Positions 1 to 8,405 of a stretch of 64,000 nucleotides of DNA are shown piece after piece; position 1 is the first letter of the stretch, and every line of letters begins with the position of its first letter. Position numbers and translations under genes: made by a program. Source of the stretch: Schumannella sp. 10F1B-5-1 (GTDB taxonomy: Bacteria; Actinomycetota; Actinomycetes; Actinomycetales; Microbacteriaceae); contig NZ_VHQH01000039.1 of assembly GCF_006517535.1 (NCBI RefSeq), positions 146,777 to 210,776 of the forward strand, written 5' to 3'. The notes below the pieces were generated by a model. It was not told the origin of the DNA. It worked only from the letters and a program-made list of their open reading frames with translations, and ran no database searches.

Positions 1-250
1 TCACGAGATGGATCGGGAACGCCGCCGGTTCGTCGGCGCCGTCGCCGGATCCTGTGGGCTCGAGCGTCAGGTCGAGGAACTTGCCGTGCCGGGTGACGTC
101 GGCGACCCGCATCCCGTGCACCGCCTCGACCGGCGGGTCGAAGGTCTTGAGCGCCGGGAAGGCCAGGATGCTCAGGCGGTCGACGACGCGCCCGCCCAGA
201 CGGCGGCCGAGATCGGTCGCCAGCGCGTGCACCTCGGGCAGCTCCGGCAT
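1..250 (-). CDS. Fpg/Nei-family DNA glycosylase, N-terminal 83 residues (runs off window)
   Basis: Reading leftwards from the ATG at 250, the protein begins MPELPEV, the hallmark of the Fpg/Nei family. In this family Pro2 (N-terminal after Met removal) is the Schiff-base nucleophile and Glu3 is the catalytic acid. Fpg/Nei enzymes excise oxidised bases and nick the abasic site. The N-terminal strand segment continues to the window edge; the H2TH and zinc-finger parts lie outside. It sits 74 nt downstream of mutY on the same strand, so the two may form a GO (8-oxoguanine) repair operon. Whether it is true MutM (8-oxoG) or Nei-like (oxidised pyrimidines) cannot be decided from this fragment. Confidence 0.85.
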   Translation of the reverse strand, partial: MPELPEVHALATDLGRRLGGRVVDRLSILAFPALKTFDPPVEAVHGMRVADVTRHGKFLDLTLEPTGSGDGADEPAAFPIHLV

Positions 251-324
251 GCGCCCATCCTGCCCGTCGCGACCGACATCGCGACAGGGCGGCATCTCCG
301 GCGCCGCCGCCGGCCACCGTGCGA

Positions 325-1200
325 TCAGTCGGGCAGCGTCCAGCCCTCGGCCGCCGAGCCCGCGATCAGCCGATCGGCCGCGAGTCCGCGCACGGCGCGC
401 GCGAGCTGCTCGGCGTCGGGCCAGAGCGCGTGCAAGGCCGCATCCGGAACCGGGATGTCGGCGCCGCGCAGCTCACGCAGCACGAGCCCGCGCACCTGAC
501 GGTCGGACCCCTCGTACTTCGCCTGCCGCGGCGGCCGCGGCGCGTCGGGCTCCGGCTCGGGATAGCCGGCGGCTCGCCAGGCGCAGGCCGCCGCGATCGG
601 GCACAGCTCGCAGCGCGGCGCGCGGGCCGTGCAGACGATCGCGCCGAGCTCCATGGCGCCGGCGTTGACGAGCACGCTCTGCTCCCGGTCGGCGGGCAGG
701 AGCGCCTCCATCTCGGCGAGGTCGCGCGTCGTCGAGGGCGGTCCCGGCAGCGCGACGCCGCGCACGGCGCGGGCGAGAACCCGGCGCACGTTCGTGTCGA
801 CGACGGGATGCCGCCGGCCGTAGGCGAACACGGCCACGGCGCGCGCGGTGTAAGGGCCGATCCCCGGCAGCGCGAGCAGCGCATCCACGTCGGAGGGGAC
901 GACGCCGCCGTGGTGCTCGGTGATCGCGACGGCGGCGCCGTGCAGGGCGAGAGCGCGGCGCGGGTAGCCGAGCCGATCCCAGGCCCGGATCGCCTCGGAC
1001 GCCGGCGCGGCGGCGAGGTCGGCCGGCGTCGGCCAGCGCGCGAGCCATTCCTCGAGTCGGGGGATGACGCGCACGACCGGGGTCTGCTGCAGCATGAACT
1101 CGCTGACGAGCGTGCCCCAGGCCGGGAATCCGGGCTGACGCCAGGGCAGGTCGCGCTTCTCGCGCGTGAACCAGTCGGCGATCGTCGGCGCGAGGTCCAC
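325..1200 (-). CDS. mutY: A/G-specific adenine DNA glycosylase MutY
   Basis: Removes adenine mispaired with 8-oxoguanine. The 291-residue protein shows the family landmarks in order: SEFMLQQTPV near residue 33 (catalytic Glu34), helix-hairpin-helix LPGIGPYTARAVAVFAY, catalytic Asp in VVDTNVRRVL, and a 4Fe-4S loop with spacing C-x6-C-x2-C-x5-C. The C-terminal region is short, as in other actinobacterial MutY, without an obvious full MutT-like 8-oxoG-recognition domain. The GTG start at 1200 is preceded by TACGCT and a 6-nt gap, so the message is probably leaderless. The Fpg/Nei-family gene follows 74 nt downstream. Confidence 0.93.
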   Translation of the reverse strand: MDLAPTIADWFTREKRDLPWRQPGFPAWGTLVSEFMLQQTPVVRVIPRLEEWLARWPTPADLAAAPASEAIRAWDRLGYPRRALALHGAAVAITEHHGGVVPSDVDALLALPGIGPYTARAVAVFAYGRRHPVVDTNVRRVLARAVRGVALPGPPSTTRDLAEMEALLPADREQSVLVNAGAMELGAIVCTARAPRCELCPIAAACAWRAAGYPEPEPDAPRPPRQAKYEGSDRQVRGLVLRELRGADIPVPDAALHALWPDAEQLARAVRGLAADRLIAGSAAEGWTLPD

Positions 1201-1248
1201 GCCACCAGCGTAGGGCGCGCGGGGGGCGAGCCCGCCTACGCTGGCTCC

Positions 1249-1935
1249 ATGCCCCGCTGGTCACCGAAACGCCGCGCCGTTCTCGATGCGCTGGCCGCCG
1301 AGATCGTGCACAACTACCCGCGCGGTCGCATCATGATCGCCGTCGACGGTCTCGACGGCGTCGGTCGCGCGGCCTTCGCCGGCGACCTCGTCGAGGCGCT
1401 GCGCCGCGATGACCGCGCCGCCTTCTCGGCCGACCTCGCCGACTTCGGCCGCTCCCGCGCCGAGCTGCTCGAGCGGGTCGGCGACGACGGCGAGGTCGGC
1501 GACGAGGGCTGGTACCGCGAGCACCTCGACGTCGGTCTGCTGCGGCGTGCTCTCGTCGAGCCGTTCCGGATGGGCGGCAGCGCCGGATTCCAGCTCGCCG
1601 CCTTCGACCCCGACCGGGATGCCCCGCGCGAGTCGGCCTGGACGACCGCGCCCGCCGACGCCGACCTGGTCGTGCACGGCGCCTTCGCGAACCGTCCGGA
1701 GTTGCGCGATCTGTGGAGCTTCTCGGTCTGGCTCGAGGCGCCGGAGGAGGTCGCGTACGCGCGCCTCGCCGCGGCGACCGGCACACGGCGGGATCCGGAT
1801 GCCGACGAGCACCGCCGCCGTCGCTGGGCTCAGGCGCGCTACCGCGCCGAGGCGGACCCGACCGCCCGCGCCATCGCGCTGATCGACCTGAGCGACGAGG
1901 AGCATCCGCGCCGGATCTTCGCCGACAGCTGCTGA
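1249..1935 (+). CDS. Uridine kinase-like P-loop protein with a degenerate Walker A
   Basis: 228 residues. The layout matches the actinobacterial uridine-kinase/AAA family: an N-terminal beta strand and P-loop position (IAVDGLDGVGRAAF, about residues 25-40), then a VVHGAFANRPELRDLW segment and a WLEAPEEVAYARLA strand-helix typical of these kinases. The P-loop lacks the phosphate-binding lysine: GxxGxGKS/T has become GLDGVGRAA. ATP binding is therefore doubtful. The ATG at 1249 was chosen because TACGCT at 1237-1242 places it in leaderless position. It is divergent from mutY with 48 bp between start codons. Confidence 0.7.
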   Translation: MPRWSPKRRAVLDALAAEIVHNYPRGRIMIAVDGLDGVGRAAFAGDLVEALRRDDRAAFSADLADFGRSRAELLERVGDDGEVGDEGWYREHLDVGLLRRALVEPFRMGGSAGFQLAAFDPDRDAPRESAWTTAPADADLVVHGAFANRPELRDLWSFSVWLEAPEEVAYARLAAATGTRRDPDADEHRRRRWAQARYRAEADPTARAIALIDLSDEEHPRRIFADSC

Positions 1936-1978
1936 CCCGCGCCGACGACCGACGGCGCAACCGCGTGCCCGACGGCGT

Positions 1979-2977
1979 TCAGCGCAGCGGGACGCGCCGC
2001 ACGACCTCGTCGACCGGCAGGAATCCGCCCTGCTCGACCTCGTGCACGAGCGCCGTGAGCGCCGCGCTGATCGGCGCCGTCCGACCCGCGGCGGCGGCCT
2101 CGCGCACGACCGCGCCGTTGAGTGCGTCGATCTCGGTCGGCTGACCGCGGCGGATGCTCTGCAGCGTCGAGCCGGGGTTCGGCACGTCGCCCATCTGCCG
2201 CGCCATCGCCCGGGGGAGGAGGCCGCCCAGCGCGAGCGGCGCGGCGCCGAGCAGGCCGAGCCGCGCATCCGTCAGCCCGCGCAGCGGAGCGAAGCGGATG
2301 CCGAGCGCGCGGGCGAGACGCACGGTCTCGCGCATGCTGGCGGTCAGGATGCGCCGCAGGCGTGGATCGGCGACGACCTGCTGAACGCTGAGCCCGGTGA
2401 TCGCGGGCAGGGCGTTGACGTGGTTGATGAGCAGCTTCGTCCACTGCGCACCGCGCAGGTCGTCGACGGTCTCGATCGGCATGACCTGCCCGAGCAGGTC
2501 GGCGGCGAAGCGCAGGGGAGCGGGATCGGCGCCGGGTTCGCGACCGAGCACGGTCGGCAGCGGCGCGGTCACCGTGACCTCGCCCGGCACCAGGAACGAC
2601 GCCGCGATGAGCGAGAGCGCCCCGATCGCCTCGGCCCGCGGGGCCGCGCGGCGTGCGACGGCGATGCCATCGAGGCCGTTCTGCACGACGACGAGCGGCA
2701 CGCCGTCACCGAGCGCGGCCGCGTTCATCCCGAGCGCCTTCTCGGCCGCGGCGGCCTTGGTCGTGGCCACGACGAGGTCGAAGCGGCCCGTGAGCACCTC
2801 GCCCGCGTCGAGAAGCGCGCGGTGCTCGCCCCAGCCGCCGGTCAGCAGCAGCCCGTCGCGGCGGATCGCCGCGAGGTGCTCGCCGCGGGCGGTGACGGCG
2901 ACGTCGTGGCCGCCGCGATCGAGCAGCGCGGCGATCGTGCCGCCGATGGCTCCGGCCCCGATGATCCCGATCCGCAC
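1979..2977 (-). CDS. panE: 2-dehydropantoate 2-reductase (ketopantoate reductase family)
   Basis: Predicted NADPH-dependent reduction of ketopantoate to pantoate in pantothenate/CoA synthesis. The 332-residue protein opens with the Rossmann motif MRIGIIGAGAIGG. It has the family's VVATTKAAAAEKAL and VVVQNGLDG segments, and a C-terminal helical domain with the WTKLLINHVNALPAITG signature including the conserved Lys and Asn. The GTG start at 2977 lies 6 nt after a TAGGCT box (leaderless). It is divergent from truB. ApbA/PanE paralogues are common, so the substrate of this copy is inferred from the family. Confidence 0.82.
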   Translation of the reverse strand: MRIGIIGAGAIGGTIAALLDRGGHDVAVTARGEHLAAIRRDGLLLTGGWGEHRALLDAGEVLTGRFDLVVATTKAAAAEKALGMNAAALGDGVPLVVVQNGLDGIAVARRAAPRAEAIGALSLIAASFLVPGEVTVTAPLPTVLGREPGADPAPLRFAADLLGQVMPIETVDDLRGAQWTKLLINHVNALPAITGLSVQQVVADPRLRRILTASMRETVRLARALGIRFAPLRGLTDARLGLLGAAPLALGGLLPRAMARQMGDVPNPGSTLQSIRRGQPTEIDALNGAVVREAAAAGRTAPISAALTALVHEVEQGGFLPVDEVVRRVPLR

Positions 2978-3032
2978 CCTGCGAGCCTAGGGCGACGCGG
3001 CGGCCGCGCGCCGCGCTGTTAGCGTGAACGCC

Positions 3033-3983
3033 GTGCCCGATGAGTCCCGTTCCGCCGCGCCGGAATCCGCTGCGCCCCGAAGCCCGGCGCCCAGCGGCAT
3101 CCTGGTGGTCGACAAGCCCCTCGGCGTGACCAGCCACGACGTGGTCCGGGTCGTGCGACGCACGGCGGGCACCCGGAAGGTCGGGCACGCCGGCACGCTC
3201 GACCCCCTCGCGACCGGTCTCATGATGCTCGGCGTCGAGAGCTCGACCCGGCTGCTGACCTACCTCGTCGGCCTCGACAAGGAGTACCTGGCGACCATCC
3301 GCCTCGGCCACGGCACCACGACCGACGACGCCGAGGGCGAGTCGACCGGCGGCGCCGACGCCTCGGCGCTGACCGAGGCCGAGGTGGGAGCCGCGATCGC
3401 CCCGCTGACCGGCGACATCCGCCAGCGCCCCTCCGACTACAGCGCGATCAAGGTCGACGGGCGCCGGGCCTACGCCCTGGCGCGCCAGGGCGAGCAGGTC
3501 GAGCTGAAGGAGCGCGCCGTGACGGTCTCGACCTTCGAGGTGCTCGAGCGACGGGTCGAGGGCGCGCACCTCGACCTCGACGTGCGCGTCGAGGTCTCGT
3601 CGGGCACCTACGTGCGGGCGCTCGCCCGCGATCTCGGCTCCGCGCTGAGCGTGGGCGGGCACCTGACGGCGTTGCGCCGCACCCGGGTCGGCCCGTTCGG
3701 CCTGGCCGACGCCGCGCCGCCGGACGAGCGGGTGCTCGACGGGATGCGCACCCCCGCCTCCGTCGCGAGCGAGCTGTTCCCCGCGGTGACCCTCGACCCC
3801 GCGCAGCTCGCCGAGCTCGTGCACGGGCGTCGACCGGCGCTGGTCGGCCCCGACCACGAGCTGGCCGAGGCCGACACCGTCGCGGCCCTGACGCCCGATG
3901 GACGCCTCGCCGGGCTCGTCTCCCTGCGCCGGGGCGTCGCCCGCGTGCTCATCAACTTCCCGACCGCGGAGGTGCTCGCGTGA
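3033..3983 (+). CDS. truB: tRNA pseudouridine(55) synthase TruB
   Basis: Makes pseudouridine 55 in the T-loop of tRNAs. Family motifs are the N-terminal GILVVDKPLGVTSHDVV, catalytic Asp57 in GHAGTLDPLATGLM, and SGTYVRALARDLG in the second half, followed by a short PUA-like C-terminus. A GTG at 3024 is in frame, but it overlaps the TAGCGT box at 3020-3025. The GTG at 3033, 7 nt after that box, is the better start and fits the leaderless pattern seen across this window. It overlaps the next gene by 4 nt (GTGA), starting a truB - membrane protein - membrane protein - ribF - MFS gene string. Confidence 0.92.
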   Translation: MPDESRSAAPESAAPRSPAPSGILVVDKPLGVTSHDVVRVVRRTAGTRKVGHAGTLDPLATGLMMLGVESSTRLLTYLVGLDKEYLATIRLGHGTTTDDAEGESTGGADASALTEAEVGAAIAPLTGDIRQRPSDYSAIKVDGRRAYALARQGEQVELKERAVTVSTFEVLERRVEGAHLDLDVRVEVSSGTYVRALARDLGSALSVGGHLTALRRTRVGPFGLADAAPPDERVLDGMRTPASVASELFPAVTLDPAQLAELVHGRRPALVGPDHELAEADTVAALTPDGRLAGLVSLRRGVARVLINFPTAEVLA

Positions 3984-4348
3984 TCCTCGCTCTCACGATC
4001 GTCGGCGTCGTCGTCGCGCTGGCCGCGGGCCTGCTCGACGTGGTGCTCGGACTGCTCGGCCGCAAGCCTGACGATTTCAGTCTCGGCGCGCTCGCCCTCG
4101 TCGAGCTCGTGCTCGTGGTGCAGGTCGTCACGGCGATGGTGGCGCCCTTCGTCGGCAATCCGCCGACCGGCAACCCGATCGAGTTCTGGGCCTATCTGAT
4201 CGCGGCCGTCGCCATCCCGGTGCTGGCCGCGTTCTGGGCGCTGAGCGAGAAGACCCGGTGGAGCACGGTCGTGCTCGGCGTCGCGGCCTTGGCCGTCGGC
4301 GTGATGCTCTGGCGCATGCACGTGATCTGGACGGTGCAGGCGGCCTGA
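3980..4348 (+). CDS. Small membrane protein, four predicted TM helices
   Basis: 122 residues, almost entirely hydrophobic. Helices are visible at about residues 3-25, 37-56, 66-86 and 94-112, with charged connections (GRKPDD, SEKTRW). It starts with GTG inside the truB stop (GTGA overlap), so it is translationally coupled to truB. I recognise no functional motif. Small membrane proteins of this kind sit between truB and ribF in related actinobacteria, but a role is unknown. Confidence 0.75.
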   Translation: MILALTIVGVVVALAAGLLDVVLGLLGRKPDDFSLGALALVELVLVVQVVTAMVAPFVGNPPTGNPIEFWAYLIAAVAIPVLAAFWALSEKTRWSTVVLGVAALAVGVMLWRMHVIWTVQAA

Positions 4349-4387
4349 GCGAGCGAGCGCACCCCGGCGCTCGACTAATCTGGGTCG

Positions 4388-4843
4388 GTGCCAGAAGCTC
4401 GCTCCTCTCTCGCCACCGGGCTCGGCCGGGTCCTCGTCGTCGTGTACGCGATCCTCGCCCTCGCGGCGACCGGACGCAGCGTGACGCAGATCCTGTCCCG
4501 GTTCTCCGAGGCGCCGATCGCGTTCTCGCTCTCGGCGGCCGCCGCGGTCGTCTACATCGTCGCGACGATCGCGCTCGTCGCGAAGGGGCCCGTCTGGAAC
4601 CGGGTGGCGTGGGCGGCCATCGGCTTCGAGCTGGCCGGCGTGCTGATCGTCGGAACGCTGAGCCTGGTCGCGCCCCAGGTGCTGGGTCTGAGCGACACCA
4701 ACCCCTTCGGCCGGCAGTCGACCGTGTGGAGCCTCTACGGCGCCGGCTACCTGTGCGTGCCCCTCGTGCTGCCCGTGCTGGGTCTGCTCTGGCTGCGCTC
4801 GCGCCGCCGCGCCGCGCAGGCGTCAGCCGGGTTGACGGCATGA
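4388..4843 (+). CDS. Membrane protein, four predicted TM helices
   Basis: 151 residues with hydrophobic helices near residues 11-28, 45-67, 74-98 and 117-139, and a short basic C-terminus (SRRRAAQA). The GTG start at 4388 lies 6 nt after TAATCT (4376-4381), so it probably begins its own leaderless transcript rather than depending on the gene upstream 39 nt away. It overlaps ribF by 4 nt (ATGA). No catalytic motif or family is recognised. Its coupling to ribF suggests co-expression, not a proven shared function. Confidence 0.75.
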   Translation: MPEARSSLATGLGRVLVVVYAILALAATGRSVTQILSRFSEAPIAFSLSAAAAVVYIVATIALVAKGPVWNRVAWAAIGFELAGVLIVGTLSLVAPQVLGLSDTNPFGRQSTVWSLYGAGYLCVPLVLPVLGLLWLRSRRRAAQASAGLTA

Positions 4844-5793
4844 GCACCTTCCACGGCATCGCCGAGGTCCCCGCCGACTTCGGCCCCTCGGCCGTCACGA
4901 TCGGCAAGTTCGACGGTGTGCACCTCGGCCATCAGGCGGTCATCGGCAGGCTGCGCGACGAGGCGCACGCTCGCGACCTCGTGCCGAGCGTGATCACCTT
5001 CGACCGCAACCCGCTCGCCCTGCTCGACCCGGCATCCTGCCCGCCCGAGATCGTCGGACGTCGTCAGGAGCTCGAGCTGCTGCACACCGCCGGCGCCGAG
5101 GCGGTGATCGAGCTCGCCTTCGACGAGGGCCTGCGCGACCTGAGCCCCGAGGCGTTCGTGCGCGACATCCTGGTGGGCGCCGCGAACGCCCGGCTCGTGC
5201 TGATCGGCCGCGACTTCCGCTTCGGCGCGCGCGGCGCGGGCGACGTGGATGCGCTGCGCACCTGGGGCGCCGAGCTCGGCTTCGACGTGATCGTCGTCGA
5301 CGACGTGGCCGCCGACGGACGCCGCGTGTCGTCGACGGAGCTGCGCGCGCTGCTCGACGAGGGACGCGTCGCCGAGGCCGCCGGTCTGCTCGGTCGCCTG
5401 CACGCCATGCGCGGCGGCGTCGTGCACGGCGAGGCCCGCGGGCGCGAGCTCGGCTACCGCACCGCGAACCTGAGCCCCGACGCCGAGGGCATGATGCCCG
5501 CCGACGGCGTCTACGCGGCCTGGGCGTCCGTCGACGGGCGCCGGGTCGGCGCCGCCGTCTCGGTCGGCGTCAATCCGACCTTCGGCGACGTCACGGTGCG
5601 CCGACTCGAGGCCCACCTGCTCGACGAGACGCTCGACCTCTACGACCGCGAGCTCGAGATCGCCTTCGTCGAGTTCATCCGGCCGATGCGCAAGTTCGCC
5701 GACGCCGACGCGCTCGTGGCGCAGATGCACGCCGACGAGGTGCGCATCCGCGAGATCCTGGGTTACCCGGCGCCCGCGAGCTCCGCCGAGTGA
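4840..5793 (+). CDS. ribF: Bifunctional riboflavin kinase / FAD synthetase
   Basis: Phosphorylates riboflavin to FMN and adenylates FMN to FAD. The 317-residue protein has the N-terminal nucleotidyltransferase module (AVTIGKFDGVHLGHQAVIG, with the HxGH motif, and IGRDFRFGARGAGD). The C-terminal kinase module carries GRELGYRTANLS and a VNPTFGD segment. ATG 4840 overlaps the upstream stop. No FMN riboswitch is visible upstream, which fits its position inside an operon. The following MFS gene overlaps by 4 nt. Unlike the usual actinobacterial truB-ribF-rpsO order, rpsO is about 55 kb away. Confidence 0.93.
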   Translation: MSTFHGIAEVPADFGPSAVTIGKFDGVHLGHQAVIGRLRDEAHARDLVPSVITFDRNPLALLDPASCPPEIVGRRQELELLHTAGAEAVIELAFDEGLRDLSPEAFVRDILVGAANARLVLIGRDFRFGARGAGDVDALRTWGAELGFDVIVVDDVAADGRRVSSTELRALLDEGRVAEAAGLLGRLHAMRGGVVHGEARGRELGYRTANLSPDAEGMMPADGVYAAWASVDGRRVGAAVSVGVNPTFGDVTVRRLEAHLLDETLDLYDRELEIAFVEFIRPMRKFADADALVAQMHADEVRIREILGYPAPASSAE

Positions 5794-7022
5794 CGGCGCT
5801 GACCGGGCGGCGCTGGGCGCCGCATGCTCTCGTGGTCGTCGGCATCGTGCTGCTGGCCTTCTCGCTGCGCACGGCGGTCGCGGCCGTGTCGCCGATCGTC
5901 GACGCGATCGATCGCGGGATCGGCTTCCCGCACGCCGCGGTCTCGATCATGGGCGCCCTGCCGCCGCTGGCCTTCGCCGCCGGAGGTCTGCTGACGCCGC
6001 TCATCGTGCGCCGGCTCGGCCTCGAGGCGGCGACCGTGCTCGCGATCGCGTTCATGGTCGTCGGGCACGCGGCTCGCGCGCTCTCGCTGTCGTCGCCGAT
6101 GCTGATCGTCTCCACGGCCGTCGCCCTGCTCGGCGCGGGATTCGGCAACGTGCTCATGCCGCCGCTGATCAAGCGCTGGTTCCCCGAGCGCATCGGACTG
6201 CTGACGGCGGTCTACTCGGCTGTCATCGCGGTGTCGACGGGCGTGTCGGCGGCGCTGGCTGTGCCGGTGTCCGACGGCCTCGGCTGGCGCGCATCGCTGG
6301 GGCAGTGGTCGATCGCGGCGGCGGTCGGCCTCATCCCGTGGGTCATGGTGCTCGCCGGGCGCCGACGCAGCGCGCAGCCCGATGAGCCGCACGACGCGGC
6401 CGAGGTCGAGGCCGAGCAGCCGATGGCGCCGTCGCGCGGGCTGTGGCGCTCGCCCACGGCGATCGCGGTGACGCTCGTCTTCGCGACGTCGAGCGTGACG
6501 GTCTACACGGCGTTCAGCTGGATGCCGGCCATCCTGGTCGAGCGCGCCGGCGTCGACCGTCTCGAGGCGGGCTCGATGCTCGCGGTGTTCAGCGCCGTCG
6601 TGGCGCCGCTGTCGATCCTCATGCCGCTGCTCGCGCCCCGGATGCGCAACGTCGCGCCGCTCGTCTTCGCCAACGCCGCGCTGCTGCTCATCGGGAGCTT
6701 CGGACTGCTGCTCTCACCGGCGAACGGCACCTGGGCGTGGATCGTGGTCTACGGTCTCGGACCGGCGCTGTTCCCGCTGGCGCTGTACCTGATCACGGCG
6801 CGCACGCGCACGCACCGCGGCGCGGTCGCGCTGAGCGGCTTCGTGCAGGGATGCGGCTACATCCTCGCCGCGCTCGGGCCGATCCTCGTCGGAGCACTGC
6901 ACGACGCGACGGGCTCGTGGTTCGCGCCGAGCATCGCGATGGTCGTCATGGCGCTGCCGGCGATCCCGGCCGGAATCATCCTGCTGGGCTCGCGCTACGT
7001 CGAGGACGAGATCGCGCGCTGA
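5790..7022 (+). CDS. MFS transporter, CynX/NimT-like
   Basis: 410 residues and about 12 hydrophobic segments in two halves. The halves are split by a hydrophilic loop near residues 190-215 (RRRSAQPDEPHDAAEVEAEQ). The N-terminal half has LAFSLRTAVAAVSPIVDAI and GAGFGNVLMPPLIKRWFP, typical of the cyanate/nitroimidazole (CynX/NimT) branch. GTG 5790 overlaps the ribF stop. The likely role is export or uptake of a small organic anion; the substrate cannot be read from sequence. It ends 16 nt before the convergent ROK kinase stop. Confidence 0.8.
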   Translation: MTALTGRRWAPHALVVVGIVLLAFSLRTAVAAVSPIVDAIDRGIGFPHAAVSIMGALPPLAFAAGGLLTPLIVRRLGLEAATVLAIAFMVVGHAARALSLSSPMLIVSTAVALLGAGFGNVLMPPLIKRWFPERIGLLTAVYSAVIAVSTGVSAALAVPVSDGLGWRASLGQWSIAAAVGLIPWVMVLAGRRRSAQPDEPHDAAEVEAEQPMAPSRGLWRSPTAIAVTLVFATSSVTVYTAFSWMPAILVERAGVDRLEAGSMLAVFSAVVAPLSILMPLLAPRMRNVAPLVFANAALLLIGSFGLLLSPANGTWAWIVVYGLGPALFPLALYLITARTRTHRGAVALSGFVQGCGYILAALGPILVGALHDATGSWFAPSIAMVVMALPAIPAGIILLGSRYVEDEIAR

Positions 7023-7038
7023 CCCGCCGGTCGCGGGA

Positions 7039-7971
7039 TCAGTCGCCGAGGCGGTCGGCGCGGTGCACGAGCGCACCCGCGCCGATCAGCGGGCCATCGT
7101 GCGAGAGCCCCGACGGCACGATGCGCACCTTCGTGACGAAGCCGAACTCCGAGCGCTCGGCCACGGCCTCGCGGGCCGCCTCGAACAGGCGCGGCGAGGA
7201 GTGCGAGAAGCCGCCGCCGATCGCGACGACCTCGAGGTCGACGAGCGAGGTGGCCGAGGCGACGACCTGCCCGATGGCCCGGCCCGCGCGGTCGATCGCG
7301 GCGATCGCGACCGGGTCGCCGGCGCGGTGCGCCTCGGCGAGCTCCTCGCCGGTCGAGCCGGTGAAGCCCTGCGTGCGCGCCCAGGCGACCGTGCGCGGAC
7401 CCGAGGCGACCGCCTCGAGGCATCCGCGGCCGCCGCAGGGGCAGGCGTCGTCGAAGCCGCCGGCCTCGATGTGGCCGATGTGGCCCGCGTTGCCGGTCGG
7501 GCCGGCGACCGTGCGGCCGCCGAGCACGAGACCGCCGCCGACGCCGGTCGAGACGATCATGCCCATGACGTTGTCGACGCCCTGCGCCGCCCCGACCCAG
7601 TGCTCGGCGAGGGTGATGCAGATGCCGTCCATCTGGAGCGTGACCGGCACGCCGGGCAGGGCGTCCTCGACGAGCTTCTTCAGCGGGAAGTCGCGCCAGG
7701 CCGGCACGTTCAGCGGCGAGACCAGGCCCTCGGCGACCGTGATGGGTCCTGCCGAGCCGACGCCGGCGCCGATCAGCTCCTGGTCGGCGGTGACGGCTGC
7801 GCGCGCCTGAGCGAGCACGTCGAGCACGGCGGCCTGCAGCGTGGCGCTGTCGCTCGTGCCGCCGCTCGGCCGGCGGAAGCGCGACCCGGGCACGACCGCG
7901 CCGTCGGCGTCGACGAGCGCCGCCTCGACCTTCGTGCCACCGAAATCGAGTGCCAGAGCGACTGCGCTCAC
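7039..7971 (-). CDS. ROK-family sugar kinase (glucokinase-like)
   Basis: 310 residues. The N-terminal ATP-binding motif is LALDFGGTKVEAALV, and a zinc-binding cluster CPCGGRGCLEAVASG lies near the middle, both diagnostic of ROK proteins. There is no N-terminal HTH, so this is a kinase and not a repressor. The motif normally reading NDAN around the catalytic Asp is QMDGICITLAEH here: the Asp is kept but its neighbours are changed, so the substrate may not be glucose. GTG 7971 overlaps the upstream membrane protein stop (GTGA) and has a strong AGGAGG 6 nt before it. Confidence 0.8.
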   Translation of the reverse strand: MSAVALALDFGGTKVEAALVDADGAVVPGSRFRRPSGGTSDSATLQAAVLDVLAQARAAVTADQELIGAGVGSAGPITVAEGLVSPLNVPAWRDFPLKKLVEDALPGVPVTLQMDGICITLAEHWVGAAQGVDNVMGMIVSTGVGGGLVLGGRTVAGPTGNAGHIGHIEAGGFDDACPCGGRGCLEAVASGPRTVAWARTQGFTGSTGEELAEAHRAGDPVAIAAIDRAGRAIGQVVASATSLVDLEVVAIGGGFSHSSPRLFEAAREAVAERSEFGFVTKVRIVPSGLSHDGPLIGAGALVHRADRLGD

Positions 7972-8342
7972 GAAGAACCTCCTGAGGCGCCGAGCTGCTG
8001 CCCGGCGATGAACAGCGTCACGTAGAACGCGGCGATCATGACGACCAGGCCGATCACCGGGCCGAACCAGGCCCAGCGGTGCAGCAGGGCGCGCACCGCG
8101 AACACGGCGAGCCCGGCGGCGAAGCCGAAGATCACGACCCCGATGCCGACGTAGGCGGCCGTCGTGAGCGCGCCCCCATCGCATCCGGATGCGGCGGAGC
8201 AGGCGTCGACCAGACGGCGGTCGCCGAGGGTGCCGACCGCCACGAGGGCGAAGACGCCGCCGAAGAACAGCGTGCCGAATCCAACCAGCAGATCGACGAC
8301 CACGAGGGCGCGGTTGCGCGGCGCTCGCGTCGTCGGTGGCAT
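7968..8342 (-). CDS. Membrane protein co-transcribed with the ROK kinase
   Basis: 124 residues with three clear hydrophobic helices (about residues 13-36, 60-85 and 92-115) and a short extracytoplasmic loop containing two Cys (DACSAASGCDGG) that could form a disulfide. The ATG at 8342 is preceded by TACGCT with a 7-nt gap, so it heads a leaderless operon. Its stop overlaps the kinase start. It resembles small DUF6264-type Microbacteriaceae membrane proteins, but I would not insist on the family name. Confidence 0.72.
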   Translation of the reverse strand: MPPTTRAPRNRALVVVDLLVGFGTLFFGGVFALVAVGTLGDRRLVDACSAASGCDGGALTTAAYVGIGVVIFGFAAGLAVFAVRALLHRWAWFGPVIGLVVMIAAFYVTLFIAGQQLGASGGSS

Positions 8343-8405
8343 GGATGCCAGCGTAGTGGGAAGAGGCGCCCGGGCCGTGACGGCGGCCGGTTCTACACTG
8401 GCGCC

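Noticed and set aside
319..1248. Plus-strand extension upstream of the uridine-kinase-like gene
   Set aside because: Same frame as the kinase-like gene but antisense to mutY and without protein-like composition; the start at 1249 is supported by TACGCT and family alignment.
4388..4840. FMN riboswitch before ribF
   Set aside because: The upstream region is protein-coding and no RFN-type conserved stems are visible.
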